From: Nocardioides luteus | GTDB taxonomy: Bacteria; Actinomycetota; Actinomycetes; Propionibacteriales; Nocardioidaceae | Assembly (NCBI RefSeq): GCF_000960475.2 | Contig: NZ_JZDQ02000025.1 | Coordinates: forward strand, 1 to 64,000 | Reading direction: 5' to 3' | DNA length: 64,000 nt | Part shown: positions 42,206 to 50,549 of the stretch, piece after piece | Layout of the letters: each line of letters starts with the position of its first letter | Position numbering within the stretch: position 1 is the first letter of the stretch | Notes under the pieces: generated by a model | Seen by the model: the letters and a program-made list of their open reading frames with translations, nothing else | The model's database searches: none | What the model was told of the DNA's origin: nothing | Made by a program: the position numbers and the translations under genes

Positions 42206-42849
42206 GCGGGCGGGTGGTGATCGTCACCGGCACCAGCACCGGCGTCGGCAAGACCGTCGCGACGGCGACGCTGGCCTCCCGGGCGCGGACGAACGGCGAG
42301 AAGGTCACGGTCGTCAAGCCGGTCCAGACCGGCACCGACGACGGCGACTGCGACGCCGCCGAGATCCAGCGGCTGACCGGGATCGAGGTCCACGAGCTGA
42401 CCCGGCTCGGGGAGCCGCTCGCCCCCGACACCGCGGCCCGGCGGGCCGGGGTGGAGATCCCGCCGGTCGCTTCGTACGCCCCGACGATCTCGGCCCTGAC
42501 CAGGGACAACGACCTCGTCCTGGTCGAAGGCGCCGGCGGCCTGCTGGTGCGGCTGGACACCGACGGCGGCACCCTCCTGGACCTGGCCGACGCGCTCCAC
42601 CTCGGCGGCACCCCGACGTCCTTCGTCGTCATCACCTCGGCCGGCCTGGGCACCCTCAACCACACCGAGCTGACCGTGGCCGCGCTGCGCGCCCGCGGGT
42701 ACGAGCCCGACGGGCTGATCATCGGCTCCTGGCCGGGCGATCCGGGGCTCGCCGAGCGGTGCAACCGCATCGACCTGCCGCGGGTGACCGGCGTACCCCT
42801 GCTCTTCGGCATCCCGGAAGGAATTGACAACCATTCTCAACTCGGCTGA
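42202..42849 (+). CDS. bioD: Dethiobiotin synthetase
   Basis: An ATP-dependent carboxylase that closes the ureido ring of dethiobiotin. The 215-residue product has the P-loop VTGTSTGVGKT (about 7-17), KPVQTG (about 38-43) and EGAGGLLVRL (about 110-119). It overlaps bioF (ATGA). The zinc uptake operon begins 11 bp after its stop; the -35 element and a Zur-type box of that operon lie inside the last codons of bioD. Confidence 0.96.
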   Translation: MSGRVVIVTGTSTGVGKTVATATLASRARTNGEKVTVVKPVQTGTDDGDCDAAEIQRLTGIEVHELTRLGEPLAPDTAARRAGVEIPPVASYAPTISALTRDNDLVLVEGAGGLLVRLDTDGGTLLDLADALHLGGTPTSFVVITSAGLGTLNHTELTVAALRARGYEPDGLIIGSWPGDPGLAERCNRIDLPRVTGVPLLFGIPEGIDNHSQLG

Positions 42850-42861
42850 GAATGGTTCTCA
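42824..42861 (+). promoter_or_regulatory. znuA promoter covered by two Zur-type boxes
   Basis: TTGACA (42824-42829), an 18-bp spacer and GAGAAT (42848-42853) form a promoter whose start point falls at about 42860-42861, the A of the znuA ATG. TGACAACCATTCTCA (42825-42839) and TGAGAATGGTTCTCA (42847-42861) are two 15-bp palindromic boxes of Fur/Zur type that cover the -35 and the -10. Repression by the zur product at 45647 is expected when zinc is plentiful. Confidence 0.75.
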
Positions 42862-43832
42862 TGGCCCCCACAATCCGCTACGCCGGTGTCTTCGCTGCCG
42901 GCGCGCTCCTGCTCACCTCCGGCTGTGCCGCCCTCTCCGACGACTCCGGTTCCGCCGGCTCCGACTCGGGGAAGGTGCAGGTCGCGGCCGCGTTCTACCC
43001 GCTGGAGTTCGTCGCGGAACGCGTGGGCGGTGACCTCGTCGACGTCACCGGGCTCACCAAGCCGGGCGTCGAGCCGCACGACCTCGAGCTCAGCATCAAC
43101 CAGACCGCGGCGCTGCAGAGCGCCGACGTGATCCTCAGCGAGCACGGCTTCCAGCCCGCCGTCGACGACGCGATCGAGCAGAACGTCAAGGGCGCCGTGG
43201 TCGACGTCGAGAAGACCGTCGACCTCCGCCCCGCCGAGGAGGGCGGCGACGAGCACGGCGCCGAGGAGCACGAGGAGGAGGCCGCCTCGGGCGAGGACGA
43301 GCACGACCACGGCGAGTTCGACCCCCACTTCTGGCACGACCCGGCGCTGATGGCCGACTACGCCGACGCCGTCAGCGCAGCGCTGGCCAAGGCCGACCCC
43401 GACAACGCCGAGACCTACGCGGCCAACGCCAAGGCCCTGACCGAGGACCTCACCAAGCTCGACGAGGAGTTCAAGACCGGGCTGGCCCAGTGCACGATCA
43501 AGGAGGTCGTGGTCTCCCACGACGCCTTCACCTACCTGGACAAGTACGGTCTGGAGTTCGAGCCCATCGCCGGCCTGACGCCCGACGCCGAGCCCAACCC
43601 GGCCCAGCTCGCCGCGATCGGCGAGCACGCCAAGGAGCACGGCGTGACCACGATCTTCTCCGAGCGCCTGGTCAGCCCTGCGCTCGCCGACACCCTCGCC
43701 GGCGACCTCGGTCTGAAGACCGCCGTGCTCGACCCGATCGAGGGGCTCTCGGCAGACACCGAGGGAGAGGACTACCTTTCCCTCATGCGGCAGAACCTCG
43801 ACGCCCTGAAGGCGGCCAACGGTTGTCAGTGA
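42861..43832 (+). CDS. znuA: Zinc ABC transporter substrate-binding lipoprotein
   Basis: Captures zinc outside the membrane for ZnuBC. The 323-residue protein has a lipobox (LTSGC, Cys22), cluster A-I pattern with metal-ligand His in GVEPHDLELS, a His/Glu/Asp-rich loop (about 125-152, EEHEEEA...DEHDHGEFDPHFWHDP), and further ligands in VVSHDAFTYL. The acidic/His loop is typical of zinc-specific rather than manganese-specific members. ATG 42861 fits a leaderless transcript; ATG 42852 is upstream in frame but would lie inside the -10 element. Confidence 0.94.
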   Translation: MAPTIRYAGVFAAGALLLTSGCAALSDDSGSAGSDSGKVQVAAAFYPLEFVAERVGGDLVDVTGLTKPGVEPHDLELSINQTAALQSADVILSEHGFQPAVDDAIEQNVKGAVVDVEKTVDLRPAEEGGDEHGAEEHEEEAASGEDEHDHGEFDPHFWHDPALMADYADAVSAALAKADPDNAETYAANAKALTEDLTKLDEEFKTGLAQCTIKEVVVSHDAFTYLDKYGLEFEPIAGLTPDAEPNPAQLAAIGEHAKEHGVTTIFSERLVSPALADTLAGDLGLKTAVLDPIEGLSADTEGEDYLSLMRQNLDALKAANGCQ

Positions 43833-44641
43833 ACCCCAACGGGAAGAGAACAGTCCCGGCCGACGTCCCCGTGCAGCTCGTGCACGGGGATGTCGCCCTG
43901 TCCGGGCGCCCCGTCCTGCGCGAGGTCGACCTGACGGTCAACCGCGGTGAGTTCGTCGCGCTGATGGGTGCCAACGGCTCCGGCAAGTCGACGCTCGTAC
44001 GCACCCTGGTCGGCCTCAACCCGCTCTCTGCCGGCCGCCTGGAGCTCTTCGGCCGCGCCTTGGGTGGCTTCCACGACTGGTCCCGGGTCGGCTACGTGCC
44101 GCAGCGGAGCACGGCCACCGGCGGCGTACCGGCCTCGGTGTGGGAGGTCGTCGCCTCCGGCCGGCTCACCCACCGCAAGCTGCTGCGGCCGCTGCGCAGC
44201 GCCGACCGGGCCGCGATCCGGGCCGCGCTCGAGGTGGTCGGGATGGATGCGTACGCCCACCGCGGGGTCGCTCAGCTCTCCGGCGGTCAGCACCAGCGGG
44301 TGCTGATCGCGCGGGCGCTCGCCGGCCGCCCCGAGCTGCTGCTGCTCGACGAGCCCACCGCCGGCGTCGACCTGCCCAACCAGCACGCGCTGGCCGCGGC
44401 GCTCGGCCGGCTCAAGGACGACGGCGCCACCATCGTGCTGGTCGCCCACGAGCTCGGGCCGCTGGCGCCGCTGGTCGACCGGGCCGTCGTCATGCGCGAC
44501 GGGCGCAAGGCGTACGACGGTCCGCCGCTCTCCGACGCCGACGTCCACGCCCAGGGCTTCGACGCCGGGCACGTCCACTGCGACGACGCCTCGACGCCCT
44601 CGGCGAACCCCGCGGTCCCCACCCCGTTGAAGGAGCTGTGA
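43829..44641 (+). CDS. znuC: Zinc ABC transporter ATP-binding protein
   Basis: A 270-residue ABC ATPase. Walker A is MGANGSGKST (about 49-58), the signature LSGGQHQRV (about 150-158), and Walker B LLLLDEPTAGVD (about 169-180), followed by the H-loop VAHE. The start GTG 43829 overlaps the znuA stop (GTGA). It would drive the ZnuB permease. The C-terminal 25 residues contain His and Asp but no separate domain. Confidence 0.94.
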   Translation: MNPNGKRTVPADVPVQLVHGDVALSGRPVLREVDLTVNRGEFVALMGANGSGKSTLVRTLVGLNPLSAGRLELFGRALGGFHDWSRVGYVPQRSTATGGVPASVWEVVASGRLTHRKLLRPLRSADRAAIRAALEVVGMDAYAHRGVAQLSGGQHQRVLIARALAGRPELLLLDEPTAGVDLPNQHALAAALGRLKDDGATIVLVAHELGPLAPLVDRAVVMRDGRKAYDGPPLSDADVHAQGFDAGHVHCDDASTPSANPAVPTPLKEL

Positions 44642-45660
44642 TGACACTCCTCGAGCTCTTCTCGGTCCCGTTCATGCAGCGGGCCCTGATCGCGGCGTTC
44701 CTCGTCGGGATCGCGGCCCCGGCGGTCGGCACCTACATCGTGCAGCGCCGCCTGGCCCTGATGGGCGACGGCATCGGCCACGTCGCCGTCACCGGCGTCG
44801 CGATCGGCCTGTGGACCCAGACCTCGCCGACCTGGACCGCGGTGATCGTGGCGATCGCCGGGGCCGTGGTCATCGAGGTCGTCCGCGAGCGCGGCCACGC
44901 CGAGGGCGACGTCGCCCTCGCCATGCTCTTCTACGGCGGGCTCGCCGGCGGCGTCTTCGTCACCGGTCTCGCCGGCACCGGCGCCTCCCGGCTCCAAGAG
45001 TTCCTCTTCGGCTCGATCCTGACGATCTCGGTCGACGACCTGCTGGTGACCATGGCCCTCGCGGTCGTGCTGATCCTGATCTGCGTCGGGCTCTCGCCGC
45101 AGCTGTTCGCGGTCTCCCAGGACGCCGACTACGCCAAGGTCGCCGGGCTGCCGGTGCGCTTCTACTCGATCCTGGTCGCCGTGCTCGCCGCCCTGAGCGT
45201 CGTGATCGCGATGCGCACCGTCGGGCTGCTGCTCGTCTCCGCCCTGATGGTCGTGCCGGTCGCCATCGTGCAGCAGCTGACCCGGTCGTTCCGGATGACG
45301 CTGCTCGGCGCGATGGGCGCCGGGCTGGCGGCCTCGGTCGGCGGCCTCGTGCTCGCCGCCGCACTCTCCCGCACCGGCGCCAACGTCCAGCCCGGTCCCA
45401 GCATCGTGCTGGTCGCACTGGCCGGGTTCTTCCTGGTCTGGCCGCTCGGCGCCTGGCTGCGCCGCCGGCGCGCGCTCGTGGCTCCGTTCCCGGAGACCGC
45501 ACCCGAGGAGAAGCCGGTCGACGAGGCCCACCCGCACCACCACGGCGAGAAGTGTGGTCATGTCGCGGTCGAGCACGGCGACCACGTCGACTACATCCAC
45601 GACGGCCACCGGCACGCGGCGCACGTCGGCGCGGAAGGAGAGCACTATGACGAACACTGA
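44641..45660 (+). CDS. znuB: Zinc ABC transporter permease with His-rich tail
   Basis: A 339-residue integral membrane permease with about eight hydrophobic helices (residues 10-285), with the typical RRLALMGDGIGHVAVTGVAIG loop near 34-54. The C-terminal about 45 residues are soluble and His-rich (HPHHHGEKCGH, HGDHVDYIHDGHRHAAH), which is longer than in most ZnuB proteins and probably binds zinc on the cytoplasmic side. The ATG overlaps the znuC stop (TGATG). Confidence 0.93.
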   Translation: MTLLELFSVPFMQRALIAAFLVGIAAPAVGTYIVQRRLALMGDGIGHVAVTGVAIGLWTQTSPTWTAVIVAIAGAVVIEVVRERGHAEGDVALAMLFYGGLAGGVFVTGLAGTGASRLQEFLFGSILTISVDDLLVTMALAVVLILICVGLSPQLFAVSQDADYAKVAGLPVRFYSILVAVLAALSVVIAMRTVGLLLVSALMVVPVAIVQQLTRSFRMTLLGAMGAGLAASVGGLVLAAALSRTGANVQPGPSIVLVALAGFFLVWPLGAWLRRRRALVAPFPETAPEEKPVDEAHPHHHGEKCGHVAVEHGDHVDYIHDGHRHAAHVGAEGEHYDEH

Positions 45661-46054
45661 CCCTGTGGCGGCCGATCCCTCGGGGGCCTTGCGACCCACC
45701 AAGCAGCGGCTCGCGGTGGCGGAGGCGCTACGGACGTACGACGGCTTCCACTCCGCCCAGGAGATCCACTCCCGCCTCGACGGCACCGTCGGCCTGGCCA
45801 CCGTCTACCGCACGCTGACCGCGCTGGCCGAGGCCGGCGCCGTCGACGCGATGCGCTCCGAGGACGGCGAGACCATCTACCGCCGCTGCTCCGACACCCA
45901 CCACCATCACCTGGTCTGCCGCCAGTGCGGCCGCACCGTCGAGGTCGAGGGCCCCGCCGTCGAGCGCTGGACCAAGACCATGGCCGAGGACAACGGCTTC
46001 ACCGACGTCTCCCACACCCTGGAGATCTTCGGCACCTGCACCGACTGCCGCTAG
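45647..46054 (+). CDS. zur: Fur family regulator, probable Zur
   Basis: A 135-residue Fur-family repressor. The winged helix is around HSAQEIHSRLDGTVGLATVYRTLTALAEAG (about 31-60). Zinc-site residues HHHHLVCRQCGRTVEVEG (about 84-101) and the final CTDC give the structural CxxC pairs. The ATG at 45647 follows GGAAGGAG and lies 14 bp inside znuB. Position at the end of the znu operon and matching boxes at its promoter identify it as Zur rather than Fur. Confidence 0.92.
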   Translation: MTNTDPVAADPSGALRPTKQRLAVAEALRTYDGFHSAQEIHSRLDGTVGLATVYRTLTALAEAGAVDAMRSEDGETIYRRCSDTHHHHLVCRQCGRTVEVEGPAVERWTKTMAEDNGFTDVSHTLEIFGTCTDCR

Positions 46055-46056
46055 CT

Positions 46057-46127
46057 GCCGAGGCGTCACGTACGTCGGCCGACACGTCACTCCGTGCCGA
46101 CTCGACCGACGCGGGTGACGTCTCGGC
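46057..46127. terminator. Inverted repeat between converging zur and uppS
   Basis: GCCGAGGCGTCAC (46057-46069) pairs with GTGACGTCTCGGC (46115-46127) with one mismatch, and an inner CGGC/GCCG stem shortens the loop. It fills the gap and overlaps the uppS stop, so it would terminate the znu-zur transcript and the uppS transcript. Confidence 0.6.
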
Positions 46128-46906
46128 TATACGGGGTTGGGGAGGGCACCGCCATAGCGGCGGTCCCGGGAGGCGTACGTCTCGATGGCATGCCACAGGT
46201 GGCGGCGGTCGACGTCGGGCCAGAGCACGTCGGTGAAGACGAACTCGGAGTAGGCCGCCTGCCAGAGCATGTAGTTGGACAGCCGCTGCTCGCCGGAGGT
46301 GCGCCAGATCAGGTCGGCGTTGGCGAGCTCGGGGACGTAGAGGTACTTCTCGATCGTCTTCTCGGTGATCTTGTCCGCCCGGAGCCGGCCGGCGGCGACG
46401 TCCTCCCCCATCCGGCGCATCGCGTCGGTGAGCTCGGCGCGGCCGCCGTAGTTGACGCACATCGTCAGGGTGCACACCGTGTTGTGGCGCGTCATCTCCT
46501 CGGCGACCTTGAGCTCGTTGATGACCGACTTCCACAGCCGCGGCGCGCGGCCGGCCCAGCGCACCCGGACGCCGAGCTCGTTCATCTCGTCGCGGCGGCG
46601 GCGGATGACGTCGCGGTTGAAGCCCATCAGGAACTTCACCTCGTCGGGCGAGCGCGACCAGTTCTCGGTGGAGAACGCGTAGGCCGAGATGGCCTTCACG
46701 CCGATCTCGATGGCACCTTCGACGACGTCGAAGAGGCTCGACTCACCCTCTTCGTGGCCCTTGGTCCGGGGGAGGCCACGCTCCTTGGCCCATCGGCCGT
46801 TGCCGTCCATGATGATCGCCACGTGCTCCGGGACGAGGTCCTTGGGGACCGGGGGCGGGGTAGCCCCGGACGGGTGGGGTGTTGGGGTACGGACCGGCTT
46901 GCTCAC
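46127..46906 (-). CDS. uppS: Isoprenyl transferase (long-chain polyprenyl diphosphate synthase)
   Basis: Makes the polyprenyl diphosphate that becomes the lipid carrier of cell-wall synthesis. The 259-residue protein has HVAIIMDGNGRWAKERG (about 28-44, catalytic Asp), FSTENWSRSPDEV, and RTSGEQRLSNYMLWQ (about 203-217). This is the longer copy, like mycobacterial Rv2361c. GTG 46906 is taken as start; TTG 46915 is possible. Its 5' end overlaps the 3' end of the YibE/F gene by 164 bp in another frame. It is next to recO, as in many actinobacteria. Confidence 0.93.
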   Translation of the reverse strand: MSKPVRTPTPHPSGATPPPVPKDLVPEHVAIIMDGNGRWAKERGLPRTKGHEEGESSLFDVVEGAIEIGVKAISAYAFSTENWSRSPDEVKFLMGFNRDVIRRRRDEMNELGVRVRWAGRAPRLWKSVINELKVAEEMTRHNTVCTLTMCVNYGGRAELTDAMRRMGEDVAAGRLRADKITEKTIEKYLYVPELANADLIWRTSGEQRLSNYMLWQAAYSEFVFTDVLWPDVDRRHLWHAIETYASRDRRYGGALPNPV

Positions 46907-48212
46907 GAGGTGCAACCCTAGTCGGGCGATAGCCAGGAGGCGGCTGCGGGCCCGGAGGCTGCGGTCTGGGCGGGACCATCGGACGCCGGGGCGCGTCGTA
47001 CTCCATCTCCGCAGGGTCCACTGCCGGGCCGGGCAGGGTCATCGCGCCGATGATGGTGGTGATCGGCATCGCCAGCACCACGCCGATGCCCGCGGCCATC
47101 GTGGCGACGATCTCGCCGGCCATCTGCTCGGTCGTCAGTAGCGAGAAGAAGGTGCGGTCGTAGAGCTGGATCACCAGCAGCAGGGTCAGCGCGCTGCCGA
47201 CGTAGGCGAACACGATCGTGTAGATGGTCGAGGCGACATGGTCGCGTCCGATCCGCATCGCGCCCCGGAAGACGTCCCAGCGCGACGTGTGCGGGCCGGC
47301 GGCGCGCAGCTCCCACACCGCCGAGGCCTGGGTGATGGTGACGTCGTTGAGCGCACCCAGACCGGCGATGATCACCGCGGCGACCAGGAGGCTCTGCAGG
47401 TCGAGCGCCGCGTCGAGCGAGGAGAGCGTCTGACCGCTCTCCGAGCCCAGGCCGCTGAGCCGGCTCGCGCCGATCGCGAAGGTGCCGATCAGGGCGGTCA
47501 CCGTGACCCCGGCCAGGGTGCCGGCGAGTGCCACCGACGTACGCACCGAGAGGCCGTGGGTCGTGTAGAGCACCACGTAGAGGATCAGCACCGAGGAGAC
47601 CAGCGCGACCCACGCCGCGGGCTCCCCGGAGAGCAGCGCGGGCAGCAGGAACAGCCACACCACCGCCCCCGCGAACCCCAGCCCGAGCACCGCCATCAGC
47701 CCGCGCATCCGCGCGACGGCGATGACGCAGACCACGAAGAGACCAACCAGCAGGAGCAGCGGCGGGCCGCGCTTGACGTCGAAGAAGGCGTACGCCGCCT
47801 CCCCCTCCTTCTCGGTGCGCGAGAGCTCCACCTCGTCACCGGCCTCCAGCCCGGAGCGGGCCATCGGGGTCGAGATCTTGACCCCCACCTCGGTGCCGGT
47901 GTCGGGTCCGCTGGTGAGCTTCGCCGTGGCGGTGTCGCAGCCCTTCGGCTGCCCCTCGGCGGTGCACGGCGCGGAGACCGAGACCACGTCGGCGGTCTCG
48001 AAGACGACGCCCTTGGCGATGAACTGCTGGGATCCCTGGAGCTTGTCCACGGCGGCGCTGTCGGGCCACCAGACCGCGACCCCGACGACGGTGAGGACGG
48101 CGACGAGCACCAGCGAGACGGTCAGCACCATCCGCGGCAGCGACTCGACCTCCACCTCGGCGTCGTGCCCACCGTGTGAATGCCCGTGCGAGTGGCCGTG
48201 CGAGTGGCCCAT
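46743..48212 (-). CDS. YibE/F family membrane protein with His-rich N-terminus
   Basis: A 489-residue membrane protein. The start (MGHSHGHSHGHSHGGHD) is a strong metal-binding sequence. One helix (about 28-48), an extracytoplasmic domain (about 50-140) with two Cys (APCTAEGQPKGC), and then the YibE/F core with about seven helices (about 145-400, with GLGALNDVTITQASAVWEL) follow. The Pro-rich C-terminal tail (from about 415) extends into the uppS reading frame. The family function is unknown. ATG 48212 follows GAGG and lies 7 bp after recO. Confidence 0.82.
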   Translation of the reverse strand: MGHSHGHSHGHSHGGHDAEVEVESLPRMVLTVSLVLVAVLTVVGVAVWWPDSAAVDKLQGSQQFIAKGVVFETADVVSVSAPCTAEGQPKGCDTATAKLTSGPDTGTEVGVKISTPMARSGLEAGDEVELSRTEKEGEAAYAFFDVKRGPPLLLLVGLFVVCVIAVARMRGLMAVLGLGFAGAVVWLFLLPALLSGEPAAWVALVSSVLILYVVLYTTHGLSVRTSVALAGTLAGVTVTALIGTFAIGASRLSGLGSESGQTLSSLDAALDLQSLLVAAVIIAGLGALNDVTITQASAVWELRAAGPHTSRWDVFRGAMRIGRDHVASTIYTIVFAYVGSALTLLLVIQLYDRTFFSLLTTEQMAGEIVATMAAGIGVVLAMPITTIIGAMTLPGPAVDPAEMEYDAPRRPMVPPRPQPPGPQPPPGYRPTRVAPREQAGPYPNTPPVRGYPAPGPQGPRPGARGDHHGRQRPMGQGAWPPPDQGPRRG

Positions 48213-48219
48213 CGTGTCC

Positions 48220-48948
48220 TCAGCTCTCGACGTATTCGAGCGACCGCAGGTTGCGGTCCAGATGCCAGGAGAGGTACGCAGCGACCAACCCGCTCGCCTG
48301 TCTGCTGGTCCGGTCCTCGGCGCGGCCGACGGTATCCCAGTCACCTGAGAGAAGCGCACCGAGGTGGGTCAGCGTCTCGGGCGAGGGCGTCGCCGAGCCC
48401 GGCACCCGGCAGGTGGTGCACAGCGCACCACCCATGGACACGTTGAACCACCGGTGCGGGCCCTCCAGCCCGCACCGCGCACACGCCTCGAAGGACGGTG
48501 CGTAACCGGCGACCGCCAGCGAGCGGAGCAGGTAGGAGTCGAGCACGTGCCGGGGAAGCCGGTCGCCCTGGGCGAGCACCCGCAGCCCACCGACGAGCAG
48601 CAGGTACTGCTGCGGCGCCGGCTCGCCCTCCTCGTGGACCAGCCGGTCGGCGGTCTCGAGCATCGCGGTGCCGGCGGTGTAGCGGTCGTAGTCGAGCCCG
48701 ATCCCGGCGTGGAACAGGGTGAGCGTCTCGGCCTGGGTGATCGTGTCGAGGTTGCGCCCCTCGGCGAACTGCAGGTCGACGTGGGTGAACGGCTCCAGCC
48801 GTGAACCCCATCGCGAGGTGGTGCGCCGCACGCCCTTCGCCACCGCACGCACCCGGCCGTGGTGGCGGGTGAGCATGGTGATGATGCGATCGGCCTCACC
48901 GAGCTTGTGGGTGCGAAGCACGATGGCCTCGTCGCGGTAGAGGGGCAC
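48220..48948 (-). CDS. recO: DNA repair protein RecO
   Basis: A recombination mediator that works with RecR to load RecA on SSB-coated DNA. The 242-residue product begins YRDEAIVLRTHKLGEADRIITMLTRHHGRVRAVAKGVR (OB fold), continues with a helical domain and a zinc-type motif CARCG...CTTC (about 155-182). Start GTG 48948 (VPLYRDEAIVL) was chosen by family pattern; the frame is open for 54 codons upstream. It is the first gene of recO-yibE/F-uppS. Confidence 0.95.
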   Translation of the reverse strand: MPLYRDEAIVLRTHKLGEADRIITMLTRHHGRVRAVAKGVRRTTSRWGSRLEPFTHVDLQFAEGRNLDTITQAETLTLFHAGIGLDYDRYTAGTAMLETADRLVHEEGEPAPQQYLLLVGGLRVLAQGDRLPRHVLDSYLLRSLAVAGYAPSFEACARCGLEGPHRWFNVSMGGALCTTCRVPGSATPSPETLTHLGALLSGDWDTVGRAEDRTSRQASGLVAAYLSWHLDRNLRSLEYVES

Positions 48949-49018
48949 GGCCCCATTCTGCCGCACCAGCCTGGGAGAACGCGGACACGCCGGGGCGAAA
49001 CCAGATGATAATGCCGCG

Positions 49019-50458
49019 GTGACCGACGTACGGACCCGCGAGCTGACCTTCGACCGGCTCAGCCTGTTCACCATGCTCTGGGCGGGACAGGGTCTGATCC
49101 AGCTGCTCACCTATGAGTACTTCCCCCACGACGCCCTCTTCGGTCTGCTCCTGGTGGCGACGCTCGCGGCGATCGTCCTTCCCCGACGCACGCCGGCGCT
49201 CGCCACGATGCTGGTGCTCAACCTGGCCTACTCGTGGGCACACCTCCCCTACCAGGTCAATCATCATCTGCTCGAGGACTGCATCAACCTGATCCTGCTC
49301 GGCGCGCTGGCCATCGCGTGGGTGCGGCGCAGGCAGGGCCGGGCCGACACCGACCTCCGCTCGGCGACGTACGAGGCCTTCTCGGGTCCGGCCCGCGGTG
49401 CCCTGGTCGTCGTGTATGTGTGGTCGGGGATCGCGAAGGCGAACACCGACTTCTTCGACCCGATGGTGGGGTGCGCGGCCACGCTGCTCGGCACCGCCCT
49501 CCACGCCGAGCAGAACAGCGCGATCGTGGCATGGCTCGCGACCCCGGCCGCGGCCGCCACCCTGGTCACCGAGATCGGCCTGGGGCTGCTGCTCGCCTTC
49601 CGCAGGACGCGGTTCCTCGCCATTCCGATCGGGCTGCTGTTCCACCTCTCCCTCGCGATGGTCCCGATCGCGGCGGTCCAGGCGTTCAGCTACGCCGCCA
49701 CCGCGACGTACGCCCTGTTCCTCAGCCCCGAGGTCGCCGCCGCGGCGAGCGACCTGGTCGGCAACGGCCTTCGCCGGCTACGCCGCCACCTGGCCGTGAC
49801 CCTCGCCGGCGCCGCGGTCGCGGTCGGTGTCCTGGTGGTCGCCGTCAGGCTGGCGTCCCGGGCGGTCGGGTCCGACGACGCCTTCACCTACGCCCGGGTG
49901 GGACTGTGGTTCCTCGGCCTCGTGGTTCTCGTCGTCGTCTACTTCCGGTCCATGCTCATGGTGGTACGCCGCGACGGGCCGCGTGCCGTCGCCGTCTCCG
50001 ACCCGCTGTTCACCGGATCGCCCGCGCTGTGGGTCGTGACCCTGCTCGTCCTGGTGAACGGCAGCCTCCCCTACCTCGGGTTCAAGACGCAGACGTCGTT
50101 CACGATGTTCAGCAACCTCTGGACCGAGGACGGCCGGACGAACCACTGGTTCATCAGCCCGGCCCTCCAGATCGGTGACTACCAGGGCGGCCTGGTCGAG
50201 ATCATCGAGACCGATGACCCCGAGCTGGGCGAGGTCGCCGAGGCCGGGCACCGGATGACCCGGTTCGAGTTCGAGCGGGCTCTGAGCGCGAAGGACGACA
50301 TCTCCGTGGTGTGCAGCTGCTACGGGCAGATCCGGCGCATCGAGAAGGTCGCCGGCGAGTTCACCGACTACGAGCCCCGCTTCTCCTACACCCCGTTCCT
50401 GGGGAAGGTGATGTCGTTCCGCACGGTGCCGGACGGCAAGGTCACCTGCACCCAGTGA
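49019..50458 (+). CDS. HTTM-like membrane protein (vitamin K-dependent carboxylase-related)
   Basis: A 479-residue protein with about 8-9 hydrophobic segments in the first 350 residues and a soluble C-terminal part. The start LSLFTMLWAGQGLIQLLTYEYF and the motif YVWSGIAKANTDFFDP (about 137-152) resemble HTTM proteins, which relate to gamma-glutamyl carboxylase. The residues TSFTMFSNLWTEDGRTNHWF near 360-379 are characteristic of the same group. The substrate is unknown. GTG 49019 follows GATAAT (49007-49012) by six bases without a ribosome site, so the transcript seems leaderless. Confidence 0.78.
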   Translation: MTDVRTRELTFDRLSLFTMLWAGQGLIQLLTYEYFPHDALFGLLLVATLAAIVLPRRTPALATMLVLNLAYSWAHLPYQVNHHLLEDCINLILLGALAIAWVRRRQGRADTDLRSATYEAFSGPARGALVVVYVWSGIAKANTDFFDPMVGCAATLLGTALHAEQNSAIVAWLATPAAAATLVTEIGLGLLLAFRRTRFLAIPIGLLFHLSLAMVPIAAVQAFSYAATATYALFLSPEVAAAASDLVGNGLRRLRRHLAVTLAGAAVAVGVLVVAVRLASRAVGSDDAFTYARVGLWFLGLVVLVVVYFRSMLMVVRRDGPRAVAVSDPLFTGSPALWVVTLLVLVNGSLPYLGFKTQTSFTMFSNLWTEDGRTNHWFISPALQIGDYQGGLVEIIETDDPELGEVAEAGHRMTRFEFERALSAKDDISVVCSCYGQIRRIEKVAGEFTDYEPRFSYTPFLGKVMSFRTVPDGKVTCTQ

Positions 50459-50549
50459 CCACGCCGCCGACCTCACGTCGCAGCCACATGATGGCAACGA
50501 CGCGTGTGGGTCAACGTGATCGGCGGGCTCGTCTCCTATCGTGCCGGTC

